From: Olsenella massiliensis
Lineage (GTDB): Bacteria > Actinomycetota > Coriobacteriia > Coriobacteriales > Atopobiaceae
Direction: 5' to 3'
DNA: 64,000 nucleotides
Assembly (NCBI RefSeq): GCF_001457795.1
Contig: NZ_LN898211.1
Location: forward strand, 124,001 to 188,000
Part shown: positions 8,339 through 17,414 of the stretch, piece by piece
Numbering within the stretch: the stretch's first letter is position 1
Layout of the letters: each line of letters begins with the position of its first letter
The notes under the pieces: generated by a model
The model's input: only the letters and a program-made list of their open reading frames with translations
What the model was told of the DNA's origin: nothing
Databases searched by the model: none
Made by a program: the position numbers and the translations under genes

Positions 8339-9991
8339 AAGAGCGATCCCATCAAGCATGGCCCCCAGGCGGCCGCGCACCGTTCCCTCTACAACGCGCT
8401 CGGCTGGACCGACCAGGAGATCGACCGCCCGCTCGTGGGCATCGTGAGCTCCTTCAACGAGGTCGTGCCCGGCCACATGAACATCGACAAGATCACCGAG
8501 GCGGTTCGGATGGGTGTCGCCATGGCCGGCGGCATGCCGGTGGTGTTCCCGGCCATCGCCGTCTGCGACGGCATCGCCATGGGGCACGAGGGCATGCGCT
8601 ACTCGCTCGTGACGCGCGACCTCATCGCGGACTCCACGGAGTGCATGGCGCTCGCCCACGGCTTTGACGCCCTCGTGATGATCCCCAATTGCGACAAGAA
8701 CGTCCCCGGCCTGCTCATGGCTGCCGCCCGCCTCAACCTGCCGACCACCTTCGTGTCGGGCGGACCCATGCTCGCCGGATGCATCGACGGGCACAAGACG
8801 AGCCTCTCGTCCATGTTCGAGGCCATGGGGGCGTACAAGGCGGGCAGGATCGAAGAGGAGAAGCTGCACGAGTTTGAGCGCAAGGCCTGCCCCGGCTGCG
8901 GCTCGTGCTCGGGCATGTACACGGCCAACTCCATGAACTGCCTCACCGAGGTCATTGGCATGGGCCTTCCCGGCAACGGCACCATCCCCGCCGTGCACTC
9001 ACGCCGCCTCCAGCTGGCGAAGCATGCGGGCATGGCCGTCATGGACCTGCTCGCCAAGAACGTTCGCGCGCGCGACATCATGACGCGCGAGGCCTTCCAG
9101 AACGCCCTCACCGTTGACATGGCCCTCGGCTGCTCCACCAACACGATGCTCCACCTGCCGGCCATCGCCCACGAGTGCGGCTTCACGATCGACCTCTCGC
9201 TGGCCAACGAGCTCAGCGAGAGGACGCCCAACCTCTGCCACCTCGCGCCGGCCGGCCCCACCTACATGGAGGACCTCGACGAGGCGGGCGGCGTCCCGGC
9301 GGTCATGGCCGAGCTCGACCGGGCCGGCCTCATCAACCGTGACTGCCTGACCGTCACGGGCGAGACGGTGGGTCAGAGCATCGCCCACGCCCACAATGCC
9401 AATCCCGAGGTCATCCGCACGGTCGAGAATCCCTTCTCGCCCACGGGCGGCATCGCCGTGCTCAGGGGCAACCTCGCCCCCGAGGGCTCGGTGGTCAAGC
9501 GCTCCGCCGTCGCACCCTCGATGCTCGTCCACGAGGGTCCCGCCCGGGTGTTCGAGAGCGAGGAGGCGGCCCAGGAGGCCATCGACGGGGACCTCATCAA
9601 GGCCGGCGACGTCGTCATCATTCGCTACGAGGGGCCCAAGGGTGGCCCCGGCATGCGCGAGATGCTCAACCCCACCTCGGCCATCATGGGGCGCGGCCTG
9701 GGCGAGAGCGTGGCGCTCATCACGGACGGTCGCTTCTCGGGCGCCACGCGCGGGGCCTGCATAGGGCATGTGTCGCCCGAGGCCGCGAGCGGCGGCGCCA
9801 TCGGCGTCGTCGAGGAGGGCGACCTCATCTCCATCGACATCCCCAACTGCAGGCTGGAGCTCAAGGTCTCCGACGAGGAACTCGAGCGGCGCCTTGCCTC
9901 CTTCGTCCCCAAGCAGAAGCCGCTCGCGGGCTATCTCAGGCGCTATGCCGCCCTGGTGTCCTCCGGCGCCACCGGCGCGGTGCTCAACTAG
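8315..9991 (+). CDS. ilvD: Dihydroxy-acid dehydratase
   Basis: An Fe-S enzyme dehydrating 2,3-dihydroxyacids to the keto acids of Val, Leu and Ile. It is 558 residues from the first start, 551 from the second at 8336. The iron-sulfur cysteines are visible in [10 protein letters not shown] and [15 protein letters not shown], followed by the conserved GRFSGATRG and the C-terminal [13 protein letters not shown]. The duplicated translation start gives two possible N-termini; homologues normally begin at the second. It lies 70 bases after ilvA without a terminator. Confidence 0.95.
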   Translation: MKSEERHMKSDPIKHGPQAAAHRSLYNALGWTDQEIDRPLVGIVSSFNEVVPGHMNIDKITEAVRMGVAMAGGMPVVFPAIAVCDGIAMGHEGMRYSLVTRDLIADSTECMALAHGFDALVMIPNCDKNVPGLLMAAARLNLPTTFVSGGPMLAGCIDGHKTSLSSMFEAMGAYKAGRIEEEKLHEFERKACPGCGSCSGMYTANSMNCLTEVIGMGLPGNGTIPAVHSRRLQLAKHAGMAVMDLLAKNVRARDIMTREAFQNALTVDMALGCSTNTMLHLPAIAHECGFTIDLSLANELSERTPNLCHLAPAGPTYMEDLDEAGGVPAVMAELDRAGLINRDCLTVTGETVGQSIAHAHNANPEVIRTVENPFSPTGGIAVLRGNLAPEGSVVKRSAVAPSMLVHEGPARVFESEEAAQEAIDGDLIKAGDVVIIRYEGPKGGPGMREMLNPTSAIMGRGLGESVALITDGRFSGATRGACIGHVSPEAASGGAIGVVEEGDLISIDIPNCRLELKVSDEELERRLASFVPKQKPLAGYLRRYAALVSSGATGAVLN

Positions 9992-10028
9992 CGACGCGGC
10001 GGGCACGGGCCAGGGAAAGGTGACGCGC

Positions 10029-11255
10029 ATGGGAACTGACGAGCTGCAGGAGCTGCGCTGGCGGCTTTCGGCACTGGCGGTGTTCAGGGGACTCCTTACG
10101 GACCCCGTGGTGGCGGGCGTCACGACCTGCCTGGAGGCCGTGACGTCGGGGGCCAGCTGGGACCTGAGGGTCTCTCGCTACGGCGAGCTCGTGAGCCGCC
10201 TGTATAAGACGGGGTCGTGCTGCCTGGCCGCGCACGTGCGAAACGCGGCGCTCGAGGACGAGAACGCCTACCTGAGGCTCGTCGGCGCGGGCGAGGAGGT
10301 GGCGCCCAGCATGGAGGCAGCCCTCCGTGCGGAGCTCAGGACGCTTGAGCGCGTGTGTCGCCTTGCTCCCGCGGACCTTGTGGGGGAGCTTCCCGCAGGG
10401 GTCGATGGGGAGCTCCTTCCCTCCTTCGAGCCCGGCGATGCGGCAGAGGGGTGCCTGTCGGACGCCTACGCGGCGCGCAGGGCCCGCCTGGGCACCCAGG
10501 GCTTTGGCATCTACGCCCGCTACCACGTGTTTGCGGTGGGCGACGAGGGCCAGATCGAGCCGGTGCGCTATCCCGACCCCATCCGCCTTGAGGACCTCGT
10601 GGACTACGAGCGCGAGCGTGCGCAGATCCTTGACAACACCAGGGCGCTCCTCGCGGGCAGGCCCGCGGCCAACATCCTGCTCACGGGGGATGCCGGCACG
10701 GGCAAGAGCTCCACGATCAAGGCAGTCGCCAACGAGCTCGCGCCCCGGGGGCTGCGCATCCTGGAGGTCCGCAAGGAGCAGCTGAGGGACATCCCCCAGA
10801 TTCTCGAGGAGCTCACGCGCAACCCGCTCAAGTTCGTCATCTTCATTGACGACCTGTCGTTCTCGTGCGACGACGACAACTTTGCCGCCCTCAAGGCCAT
10901 CCTGGAGGGCTCGGTCTCGGCCAAGAGCGACAACGTCGCCATCTACGCGACCTCCAACCGCCGGCACCTGGTGCGGGAGAGCTTCTCGGACCGCGACGGC
11001 GACGACGTGCACCTTAACGACACCATGCAGGAGATCATCTCGCTGAGCGACCGCTTTGGCCTGCACGTCACGTTCACCAAGCCTGACCGGGCCACCTACC
11101 TTGACATCGTTCGCAAGCTCGCCCACGACGCGGGCGTCACGATGGACGAGGGCGAGCTCGACCTTCTGGCCGAGCGCTTTGCCACGAGGCGGGCGGGCAG
11201 GTCCGCCCGCGGCGCCCGGCAGTTCGTTGACTCGTTGGTCGCCCGGGGCGCCTAG
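10029..11255 (+). CDS. DUF815-family AAA+ ATPase
   Basis: The 408-residue product has an N-terminal half of unknown function and a C-terminal AAA+ module with Walker A LLTGDAGTGKSS and Walker B FVIFIDDLSF, followed by the family-typical ATSNRRHLV and arginine-rich end. This matches the DUF815 (PF05673) ATPases, whose substrate is unknown to me. The gene is wedged between ilvD and leuC with short gaps (37 and 35 bases), so it is cotranscribed with branched-chain synthesis. Whether that link is functional or accidental cannot be told here. Start chosen at the ATG after GGGAAAGGTGACGCGC. Confidence 0.88.
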   Translation: MGTDELQELRWRLSALAVFRGLLTDPVVAGVTTCLEAVTSGASWDLRVSRYGELVSRLYKTGSCCLAAHVRNAALEDENAYLRLVGAGEEVAPSMEAALRAELRTLERVCRLAPADLVGELPAGVDGELLPSFEPGDAAEGCLSDAYAARRARLGTQGFGIYARYHVFAVGDEGQIEPVRYPDPIRLEDLVDYERERAQILDNTRALLAGRPAANILLTGDAGTGKSSTIKAVANELAPRGLRILEVRKEQLRDIPQILEELTRNPLKFVIFIDDLSFSCDDDNFAALKAILEGSVSAKSDNVAIYATSNRRHLVRESFSDRDGDDVHLNDTMQEIISLSDRFGLHVTFTKPDRATYLDIVRKLAHDAGVTMDEGELDLLAERFATRRAGRSARGARQFVDSLVARGA

Positions 11256-11290
11256 CGTCCCCACACGACAGGAGAGGAAAGACGCACATC

Positions 11291-12556
11291 ATGACACGAC
11301 CCATGACCATGGCAGAGAAGATACTTGCCGCCCACGCGGGGCTCGACGAGGTCGTCCCGGGACAGCTCATCGAATGTGACCTCGACGGGGTGCTCGCCAA
11401 CGACATCACGGCCCCCATCGCCATCAAGACGGTGCGCAAGATCGGCGCGGGCGTGTGGGATCCCGACCGCGTCATCCTGGTCCCCGACCACTACTCGCCC
11501 AACAAGGACATCAAGAGCGCCGAGCAGACCAAGGTGACGCGCGACTTTGCCCGCGAGATGGGCATCACGCACTACTTTGAGCAGGGCTGCATGGGCATCG
11601 AGCACGCGCTTCTGCCCGAGCTCGGCGTCGTCGTCCCGGGCGACCTCATCATCGGCGCCGACTCTCACACCTGCACCTACGGGGGCATCGGGGCCTTCTC
11701 CACGGGCGTGGGGTCCACGGACGCCGGCGTGGGCATGGCCACGGGCCGTGCCTGGTTCAAGGTGCCCGAGACGCTGCGGGTCGAGGTGGAGGGCACGCTG
11801 CCCGCAGGCTCGAGCGCCAAGGACCTCATCCTGCACCTCATTGGCCTCATCGGCGTGGACGGCGCCCTGTACTGCGCCCTGGAGTTCACGGGAAGCACCA
11901 TCCGCGACCTGTCCGTCGAGGGGCGCCTCACCATCGCCAACATGGCCATCGAGGCGGGGGGCAAGGCAGGCCTCTTCGAGGTGGACGACGTCTGCCGCGA
12001 GTACGTGAGCCGTCGCAGCACGCGTCCCATCGTTGAGTATCATCCTGATGCCGACGCCAGCTATCGGCGCACCGTTCATATCGACGCTGCTAACGTGGTG
12101 CCTACGGTGTCCTGGCCGCACCTTCCCAGCAACACCCACCCGGTGAGCGAGAGCCGCCACATTGGCATTGACCAGGCGGTCATTGGCTCCTGCACCAACG
12201 GACGGATCGAGGACATGCGCGCCGCCGCCGAGGTGCTGCGCGGCCGCATCGTCGCCGACGGCGTGCGCTGCATCGTGATTCCCGCCACGCAGGGCGTGTG
12301 GCTTCAGTGCGTCCATGAGGGGCTCATGGACGTGTTCGTGGGTGCGCACTGCGTGGTCTCCACTCCCACCTGCGGACCCTGCCTGGGCGGCTACATGGGC
12401 ATCCTCGCCGCGGGAGAGCGCTGCGTGAGCACCACCAACCGCAACTTCGTCGGGCGCATGGGCGACCCCACGTCCGAGGTCTACCTCGCCTCACCGGCCG
12501 TCGCCGCCGCGTCGGCCGTCGCCGGCCACATCGCCCTGCCGTCGGACCTGGGCTAG
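11291..12556 (+). CDS. leuC: 3-isopropylmalate dehydratase large subunit
   Basis: Aconitase-family 4Fe-4S subunit that pairs with LeuD to isomerise 2- to 3-isopropylmalate. At 421 residues it is the shorter archaeal/Thermotoga-type form, not the roughly 465-residue enterobacterial one. Cluster cysteines are seen in IGSCTNGRIED and PTCGPCLGG, and the substrate-loop GADSHTCTYGG is intact. Its partner leuD lies 1.75 kb downstream, separated by a relic gene and the hexulose-phosphate pair. The ATG at 11291 follows AGGAGAGGAAAGACGCACATC. Confidence 0.95.
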   Translation: MTRPMTMAEKILAAHAGLDEVVPGQLIECDLDGVLANDITAPIAIKTVRKIGAGVWDPDRVILVPDHYSPNKDIKSAEQTKVTRDFAREMGITHYFEQGCMGIEHALLPELGVVVPGDLIIGADSHTCTYGGIGAFSTGVGSTDAGVGMATGRAWFKVPETLRVEVEGTLPAGSSAKDLILHLIGLIGVDGALYCALEFTGSTIRDLSVEGRLTIANMAIEAGGKAGLFEVDDVCREYVSRRSTRPIVEYHPDADASYRRTVHIDAANVVPTVSWPHLPSNTHPVSESRHIGIDQAVIGSCTNGRIEDMRAAAEVLRGRIVADGVRCIVIPATQGVWLQCVHEGLMDVFVGAHCVVSTPTCGPCLGGYMGILAAGERCVSTTNRNFVGRMGDPTSEVYLASPAVAAASAVAGHIALPSDLG

Positions 12557-12754
12557 GAGGCTTGCGCGCAGTTCAGGGGCGCCCTTGCCGTGGGGGGACA
12601 AGATTCTGGCGACGAGCCCAAGGATGCGCAGGGACCCGAGCTCGTGGCCTACGTCAAGGAGCATGGCATTGAGGACGCCATCGTCACCTACACCGGGCTC
12701 TCGCGTAACGACGGGCTGACCGCTGAGCTCGCACAGGCGTACAGTACGTCCTAG
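12557..12754 (+). pseudogene. C-terminal relic of mannitol-1-phosphate 5-dehydrogenase
   Basis: Directly after the leuC stop, in the same frame, runs an open stretch without a start codon ending at TAG 12752-12754. It reads (F)RGALAVGGQDSGDEP, then a helix PELVAYVKEHGIEDAIVTY, then TGL and a final AYSTS. This resembles the last 50 or so residues of MtlD proteins, whose E. coli version ends with DDPQAQELAALIADKG, SGL and AYKAMQ. The rest of the gene is absent. It is therefore best read as the tail of a lost mtlD. Readthrough of the leuC amber stop would append it to LeuC, but nothing suggests that happens. Confidence 0.6.
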
Positions 12755-12839
12755 ACGCGACGCCGGCGCCATCTTTGAAAGTGCGCCGCCCCACACTGCC
12801 GGTCGTGCCACAGGGGCACAGGACAAGGGAGACCAGATC

Positions 12840-13469
12840 ATGAAGCTTCAGCTGGCACTTGACGAGTTCGAGCTTGACGAGGCCCTCGCCGTCGCGGACA
12901 AGGTCCGCGACTCCATCGACATCATCGAGATGGGGACCCCCTTCATGTTGCGCTACGGCCTCGAGGCCATCCGCCGCTTTGCCGCCGCCTTCCCCGAGAA
13001 GGAGATCCTGTGCGACGTCAAGATCATGGACGGCGGCAGGTTCGAGTCAGACATGGTCTATAACGCCGGCGCCGCCTACTGCACCGTGCTCGGCGTGACC
13101 GACGACGCCACCATCAAGGGCGCCGTCGAGTCTGCCAACGCGCACGGCACCAAGAGCGTCGTCGACATGATCTGCGTCCCCGACCTTGCCGGCCGCGTCA
13201 GGGAATGCGAAAAGATGGGCGTCCACGTTCTGGCCGTGCACGTGGGGACGGACGCCCAGGCTCTCGGGCGTACCCCCCTCGACGACCTGAAGGTCATGAC
13301 GGCGACGGCGCGTCGCGCCGAGGTGGCTGTCGCCGGTGGCATAACCAGCAAGACCATCGACCAGTATGTTGCCCTCGGCCCGGACATCGTCATCTGTGGC
13401 GGCGCCATCGCCCATGCGGACGACCCCGTGGCGGAGGCAAAGGCGATCAAGAAGGCAATGGAGGCATAG
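12840..13469 (+). CDS. hxlA: 3-hexulose-6-phosphate synthase
   Basis: A 209-residue OMP-decarboxylase-superfamily barrel beginning MKLQLALDEFELDEAL, with the family DVKIMDGG metal/catalytic motif and phosphate-binding VAGGIT and ICGGAI near the end. HPS condenses formaldehyde with ribulose-5-phosphate, or runs in reverse to make pentose phosphate. The related 3-keto-L-gulonate-6-phosphate decarboxylase shares this fold, but the immediately following isomerase gene makes HPS much more likely. Start at 12840 follows AAGGGAGACCAGATC. It lies inside the leu operon, between leuC and leuD. Confidence 0.9.
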   Translation: MKLQLALDEFELDEALAVADKVRDSIDIIEMGTPFMLRYGLEAIRRFAAAFPEKEILCDVKIMDGGRFESDMVYNAGAAYCTVLGVTDDATIKGAVESANAHGTKSVVDMICVPDLAGRVRECEKMGVHVLAVHVGTDAQALGRTPLDDLKVMTATARRAEVAVAGGITSKTIDQYVALGPDIVICGGAIAHADDPVAEAKAIKKAMEA

Positions 13470-13471
13470 CC

Positions 13472-14038
13472 ATGGAGCCGTGCAAGAATCTCGCAGCCAT
13501 CCTGGAGGAGCTCACCTTTGATGCCGGCCTCGTGAGCCAGGAGGAGGTCGAGAGGGTCGAGGGCCTCATCCTTGAGGCACGGCGAGTGTTCGTGGCAGGG
13601 GCCGGCCGTTCGGGCTTTGTGGCAAGGGCCTTCTCGAACCGGCTCATGCACCTGGGGCTTGACGTCCACTTTGTGGGCGACCCCACCACCCCTTCCATCC
13701 GCGAGGGCGACCTGCTCATCGTGGGATCGGGCTCCGGGACGACAAGGGGAATGGTCAACGATGTCAAGATCGCCAAGCGCGAGGGTGCGAAGATCGCCAC
13801 GGTGACCATCAGCCCCGAGGCAACGATCGGCAGCATGGCGGACGCTCACATCACCATCCCTGGCTCCTCGTCGCGCAGCGGCAAACGAACTGCCGAGAAG
13901 GCTCCCTCGATACAGCCGAACGGCAGCTCGTTCGAGCAGCTCACCTGGCTCGTCTATGACGCCATGGTCGTTGACCTCAAGAGGGCGCTCGACCAGAGCC
14001 AGGATCAGATGGACTACCGTCACGCCAACATGGAGTAG
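13472..14038 (+). CDS. hxlB: 6-phospho-3-hexuloisomerase
   Basis: A 188-residue SIS-domain sugar isomerase: FVAGAGRSGFVARAF, then IVGSGSGTTRGMVNDV, the phosphosugar-binding loops typical of PHI. It converts hexulose-6-phosphate to fructose-6-phosphate. The start lies two bases after the HPS stop, so the two are coupled. Together they allow formaldehyde capture or, run backwards, ribulose-5-phosphate supply. The C-terminal QDQMDYRHANME is typical of PHI. Confidence 0.9.
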   Translation: MEPCKNLAAILEELTFDAGLVSQEEVERVEGLILEARRVFVAGAGRSGFVARAFSNRLMHLGLDVHFVGDPTTPSIREGDLLIVGSGSGTTRGMVNDVKIAKREGAKIATVTISPEATIGSMADAHITIPGSSSRSGKRTAEKAPSIQPNGSSFEQLTWLVYDAMVVDLKRALDQSQDQMDYRHANME

Positions 14039-14139
14039 GAAACGCAGGAAAACGCGGAAGGCGTCCCGGACGCCCAGGCGGCTGTCACCATCTTCAATCC
14101 GGCCTGCTGGACGGGCTTCTCGCGGCATACGAAACAGCC

Positions 14140-14178
14140 AGGTGCCCCGAGGTGCCTCGAGGGCATGCCAGGGCACCT
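14140..14178 (+). other. Hairpin in the 265-base gap before leuD
   Basis: AGGTGCCC (14140-14147) and GGGCACCT (14171-14178) form a perfect 8-base stem enclosing a small CGAGG/CCTCG stem. There is no U-run after it. The gap 14039-14304 otherwise holds no gene. A TGGGACCG at about 14268 recalls the T-box core, but no stem I or specifier loop was found. Confidence 0.35.
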
Positions 14179-14304
14179 GTGGCACGAGAGGGAGTGTTGC
14201 GATTAGGCAACGAGCCTTCCGGCTTTGGGCACGGAGGCAGGCGTGGTCCCTCACCTGAGCTACGATGGGACCGTCCGCTCACCATTTTAGGAAGGGACTC
14301 CGCC

Positions 14305-14832
14305 GTGCAGTTCAAGGGCACTGTCTTCCGCTATGGCCGCGACATTGACACCGACGTCATCATTCCGGCCCGCTACCTCAACACCTCGGATCCCGCCGAG
14401 CTCGCGCGCCACTGCCTCGAGGACCTTGACGCGAGCTTTGTCGATCGCGTGCGCCCCGGCGACATCATCGTCGCCGACGAGAACTTTGGCTGCGGGTCCT
14501 CGCGTGAGCACGCCCCCGTGGCCATCAAGGCGGCCGGCGTGAGCGTGGTCGTGGCCAAGAGCTTTGCGCGCATCTTCTATCGCAACGCCATCAACATCGG
14601 CCTGCCCATCATGGAGTGCGCTGAGGCCGCCGACGCCATCAGGGACGGCGACGTCGTGTCCGTCGACGCCGACGCAGGCCTCATCACGGACGAGACCACG
14701 GGCGCGAGCTTCCGGGCGCAGCCCTTTCCCCCGTTCATCCAGGAGATCATCAGCGACGGCGGCCTCGTCGCCCGCACGAGGCGCGTCATGGCGGGGCGCT
14801 CGGCAGCGGCCGGCACGGGCGAGGGGGACTAG
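14305..14832 (+). CDS. leuD: 3-isopropylmalate dehydratase small subunit
   Basis: A 175-residue swivelling-domain subunit of isopropylmalate isomerase: FRYGRDIDTDVIIPARYLNT, then the active-site loop NFGCGSSREHAP. It is of the short form that pairs with a 420-residue LeuC. The start is the GTG at 14305, nine bases after AGGAAGGG; upstream in-frame ATGs would add residues unlike the family. It is followed after one base by leuB. Its separation from leuC by hxlAB is unusual because the two subunits are normally adjacent. Confidence 0.93.
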   Translation: MQFKGTVFRYGRDIDTDVIIPARYLNTSDPAELARHCLEDLDASFVDRVRPGDIIVADENFGCGSSREHAPVAIKAAGVSVVVAKSFARIFYRNAINIGLPIMECAEAADAIRDGDVVSVDADAGLITDETTGASFRAQPFPPFIQEIISDGGLVARTRRVMAGRSAAAGTGEGD

Positions 14833-14833
14833 C

Positions 14834-15988
14834 ATGGCAGAGACCACGTACCGCATCTGCACCCTGCCGGGCGACGGCATCGGCCCCGAGATCATGGAGC
14901 AGGCCGAGCGCCTGCTCGAGGCCGTGAGCAAGGCCTTTGGGGTCACGTTTGACTGCGAGCGCCAGCTCATCGGCGGAGCTGCCATCGACGCGACGCGCGC
15001 GGCCGGAGAGAAGGTGACGGCCCTGCCCCCCGCGACGCTCTCGGCGGCCCAGGCGGCCGACGCCGTGCTCCTCGCCGCCGTCGGCGGGCCAAGATGGGAC
15101 GATCCGACGCCGGGCGCCGTCCGCCCCGAGCAGGGCCTTCTTGCCATCCGCAAGAATCTGGGGCTGTACCTCAACCTGCGCCCCGTCCGCATCTACGACG
15201 CGCTGCGCGACGCCTCGCCCCTGCGTCCCGAGCGGCTCGACGGCGTGGACCTCCTCATCGTCCGCGAGCTGACGGGCGGCCTCTACTTTGGCAGGCACGA
15301 GCGCCAGGTCGACGTGGAGGGCGCCGGCAGGGACGGGACGAAGGGGCAGACGGCGATCGACACCCTCGAGTACGCGGAGTTTGAGATAGAGCGCGTGCTG
15401 CGCTGGGCCTACGAGGCCGCCGCCCGCCGCAGCAAGGTGGTCACGTCGGTCGACAAGGCGAACGTCCTCGAGACCTCCCGCCTGTGGCGCGAGGTCAACC
15501 ATCGCCTCAACGCCGAGTTCGAGGACGTCGAGGGCGAGGACATGCTCGTCGACAACTGCGCCATGCAGCTGGTGGCCAACCCGGCCCAGTTTGACGTGCT
15601 CGTGACGGAGAACACCTTTGGCGACATCCTCTCGGACGAGGCCTCCATGCTCACGGGGTCGCTGGGCATGCTCGCGTCGGCGTCGCTGGGCGACGGGGCG
15701 GCGCTTTACGAGCCCAGTCACGGCTCCGCCCCCGACATCGCGGGAAAGGGCGTCGCCAACCCCATCGCGCAGATTCTCTCGGTCGAGCTCATGCTGCGCT
15801 ACAGCTTCCAGATGGATGAGGCGGCCGACGCCGTTGCGGGCGCGGTCGAGGACGTCCTGGCCGCCGGCTGGCGCACGGCGGACCTCGCCGACGGGACGAC
15901 GGACGCCTCGCACCTGCTGGGCACCGCCGCCATGGGGGACAAGATCCTGGAGGCCTTCGCGCTGCGGGCGGGCTCGCGGGAGGCCTAA
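14834..15988 (+). CDS. leuB: 3-isopropylmalate dehydrogenase
   Basis: NAD-dependent oxidative decarboxylase producing 2-ketoisocaproate. The 384 residues show [13 protein letters not shown], the substrate arginines in LNLRPVRIY and [11 protein letters not shown], the catalytic lysine/aspartate segment ([11 protein letters not shown] and [14 protein letters not shown]) and the NAD loop [18 protein letters not shown]. It is the last gene of the leu/ilv run. No strong terminator follows, only a short TGTCC/GGACA hairpin near 16048 followed by seven A's. Confidence 0.95.
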   Translation: MAETTYRICTLPGDGIGPEIMEQAERLLEAVSKAFGVTFDCERQLIGGAAIDATRAAGEKVTALPPATLSAAQAADAVLLAAVGGPRWDDPTPGAVRPEQGLLAIRKNLGLYLNLRPVRIYDALRDASPLRPERLDGVDLLIVRELTGGLYFGRHERQVDVEGAGRDGTKGQTAIDTLEYAEFEIERVLRWAYEAAARRSKVVTSVDKANVLETSRLWREVNHRLNAEFEDVEGEDMLVDNCAMQLVANPAQFDVLVTENTFGDILSDEASMLTGSLGMLASASLGDGAALYEPSHGSAPDIAGKGVANPIAQILSVELMLRYSFQMDEAADAVAGAVEDVLAAGWRTADLADGTTDASHLLGTAAMGDKILEAFALRAGSREA

Positions 15989-16204
15989 GATTGCGGGGCC
16001 CAGCTCGCGGGGTCCAAGACTGTTCGCATGGCGCCGGGTGTCGTCTCAACGTGTCCGTTTGGACAGGTCGTAAAAAAACGAGTCCTGGGCAAACGCAAAA
16101 GTTGGCCTTCGCAACGTACACTTTAGGCGGAGGGTGCCGAACATCCGGCCCAGTGTAACGGTGCCGTTTTCGATGTGCCCGAGCGAGGGAGGGGTGCCGC
16201 GATC

Positions 16205-17185
16205 ATGACGTGGAGATGTCTGAGGGCGCTGCGTGACGCCTGCCTGGGGCGGGCGTCGTCTTGCACGTCAGCGACAAAGCGGCCTGGGGCGGAACAGTGC
16301 GCGCAGGTTGCGAATTCGCCAGCTCTGGGCGCGCAGGCTGCACCCCCGCAGGTCGTGGACGCGCAAGACCCTGCCCTCGAGGCCGCCAGCGGCTTGGATT
16401 CTGGCGCCGTCCCTGGTCACGGGACCGCCAGCCTCGACCCCATCGGCCCGCCCGACCCCGCCACGCACGCTCTGACGATTGCCACCTGCGCCAACGTCCG
16501 TGAGCTGGGGGACTATGACACGCCATTCGGCCCCACGCGCCTTCACCGCTTCCTTCGTGCCGGCGACACCTGTGCCGTCAGCGCGGATGACGCACGGCGT
16601 CTGTGTGCCTACGGGGTCGCGGCGGACGCGGACCTTCGCAGCTCCTGGGAGCTTGAGCACGCGCCCGACCTGCTGGGCTCCCAACCGCACGTCCGCTACC
16701 GCAACGTGCAGCTTCACGCGTACAACCTGCGGGAGGGCGAACCGGACCTGCCCGATGACGAGCGCGGCTACCTGATGCGCGGGTACCTTGCGATGCTGAA
16801 GAATCACTCAGCCGTCCGCGAGCTCATGTCGTTCTTCGCGTCTGCCGACGAGGACGAGTGCGTCCTCTTCCACTGCGCCGCCGGCATGGACCGCACGGGC
16901 GTCGTCTCACTCCTGCTTCTGGGGCTTTGCGAGGTGAGTCGAGAAGACCTGCTGCGCGACTATCTCTACTCCTTTGCGCCGCCGTCGCTCGTCGAGAGGC
17001 TCGTGCGGGGCGAAGAGCCGTCTTTGGAGGAAGATGACTGGGGGGCCGCGATGCTCGCGGGCGTCATGGACGCGGTCATCGACTGGTTGCTGCGGCGGTA
17101 CGGCAGCGTGCGCGGCTACCTGCTTGCCTGTGGGTGTGACGCTCATGAGCTGGACGCCGTTCGTCGTCACCTTGTCGGCGCGTAG
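16205..17185 (+). CDS. Tyrosine-protein phosphatase family protein
   Basis: The 326-residue product has an Ala/Pro-rich N-terminal 95 residues of no known role, then a tyrosine-phosphatase-like (Y_phosphatase3) domain starting at NVRELGDYDTPFG. The catalytic loop is HCAAGMDRTG (Cys224, Arg230). Substrates may be phosphoprotein or phosphoinositide; family members vary. The ATG at 16205 follows GAGGGAGGGG and is preferred over one at 16175. Its catalytic domain is paralogous to the N-terminal half of the protein at 24806, sharing NVRELG and the R-FLR-G and DAR segments. Confidence 0.85.
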   Translation: MTWRCLRALRDACLGRASSCTSATKRPGAEQCAQVANSPALGAQAAPPQVVDAQDPALEAASGLDSGAVPGHGTASLDPIGPPDPATHALTIATCANVRELGDYDTPFGPTRLHRFLRAGDTCAVSADDARRLCAYGVAADADLRSSWELEHAPDLLGSQPHVRYRNVQLHAYNLREGEPDLPDDERGYLMRGYLAMLKNHSAVRELMSFFASADEDECVLFHCAAGMDRTGVVSLLLLGLCEVSREDLLRDYLYSFAPPSLVERLVRGEEPSLEEDDWGAAMLAGVMDAVIDWLLRRYGSVRGYLLACGCDAHELDAVRRHLVGA

Positions 17186-17414
17186 TGAGGTGTTGGTATG
17201 AAAGAGCCTCAGGTATAGGATACTTTTCCGGTAGGCATGATTGCGGGGGCGCAGGGCAGGTGCCCGTGCGCGAGAAAAAAGACGGGACGCGTCGTGATGG
17301 TCAGAGCCAAAAGCTGCAGAGCCAGGAGCTGCAAGAACGTCATGACGGCGTATCATCTCGCCTGCTCGCGGCGCCTGGCGAAGGCGGCCGCCACCACGGC
17401 GGATCGTCAGCTTG

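Noticed and set aside
12840-14038. hxlA as 3-keto-L-gulonate-6-phosphate decarboxylase of an ascorbate pathway
   Set aside because: Same fold, but the partner is a phosphohexuloisomerase directly downstream, and the ascorbate-type PTS is 30 kb away.
14262-14280. T-box-like TGGGACCG before leuD
   Set aside because: Only the short core fits. No stem I, specifier loop or antiterminator/terminator alternation found, so I do not annotate a T-box.
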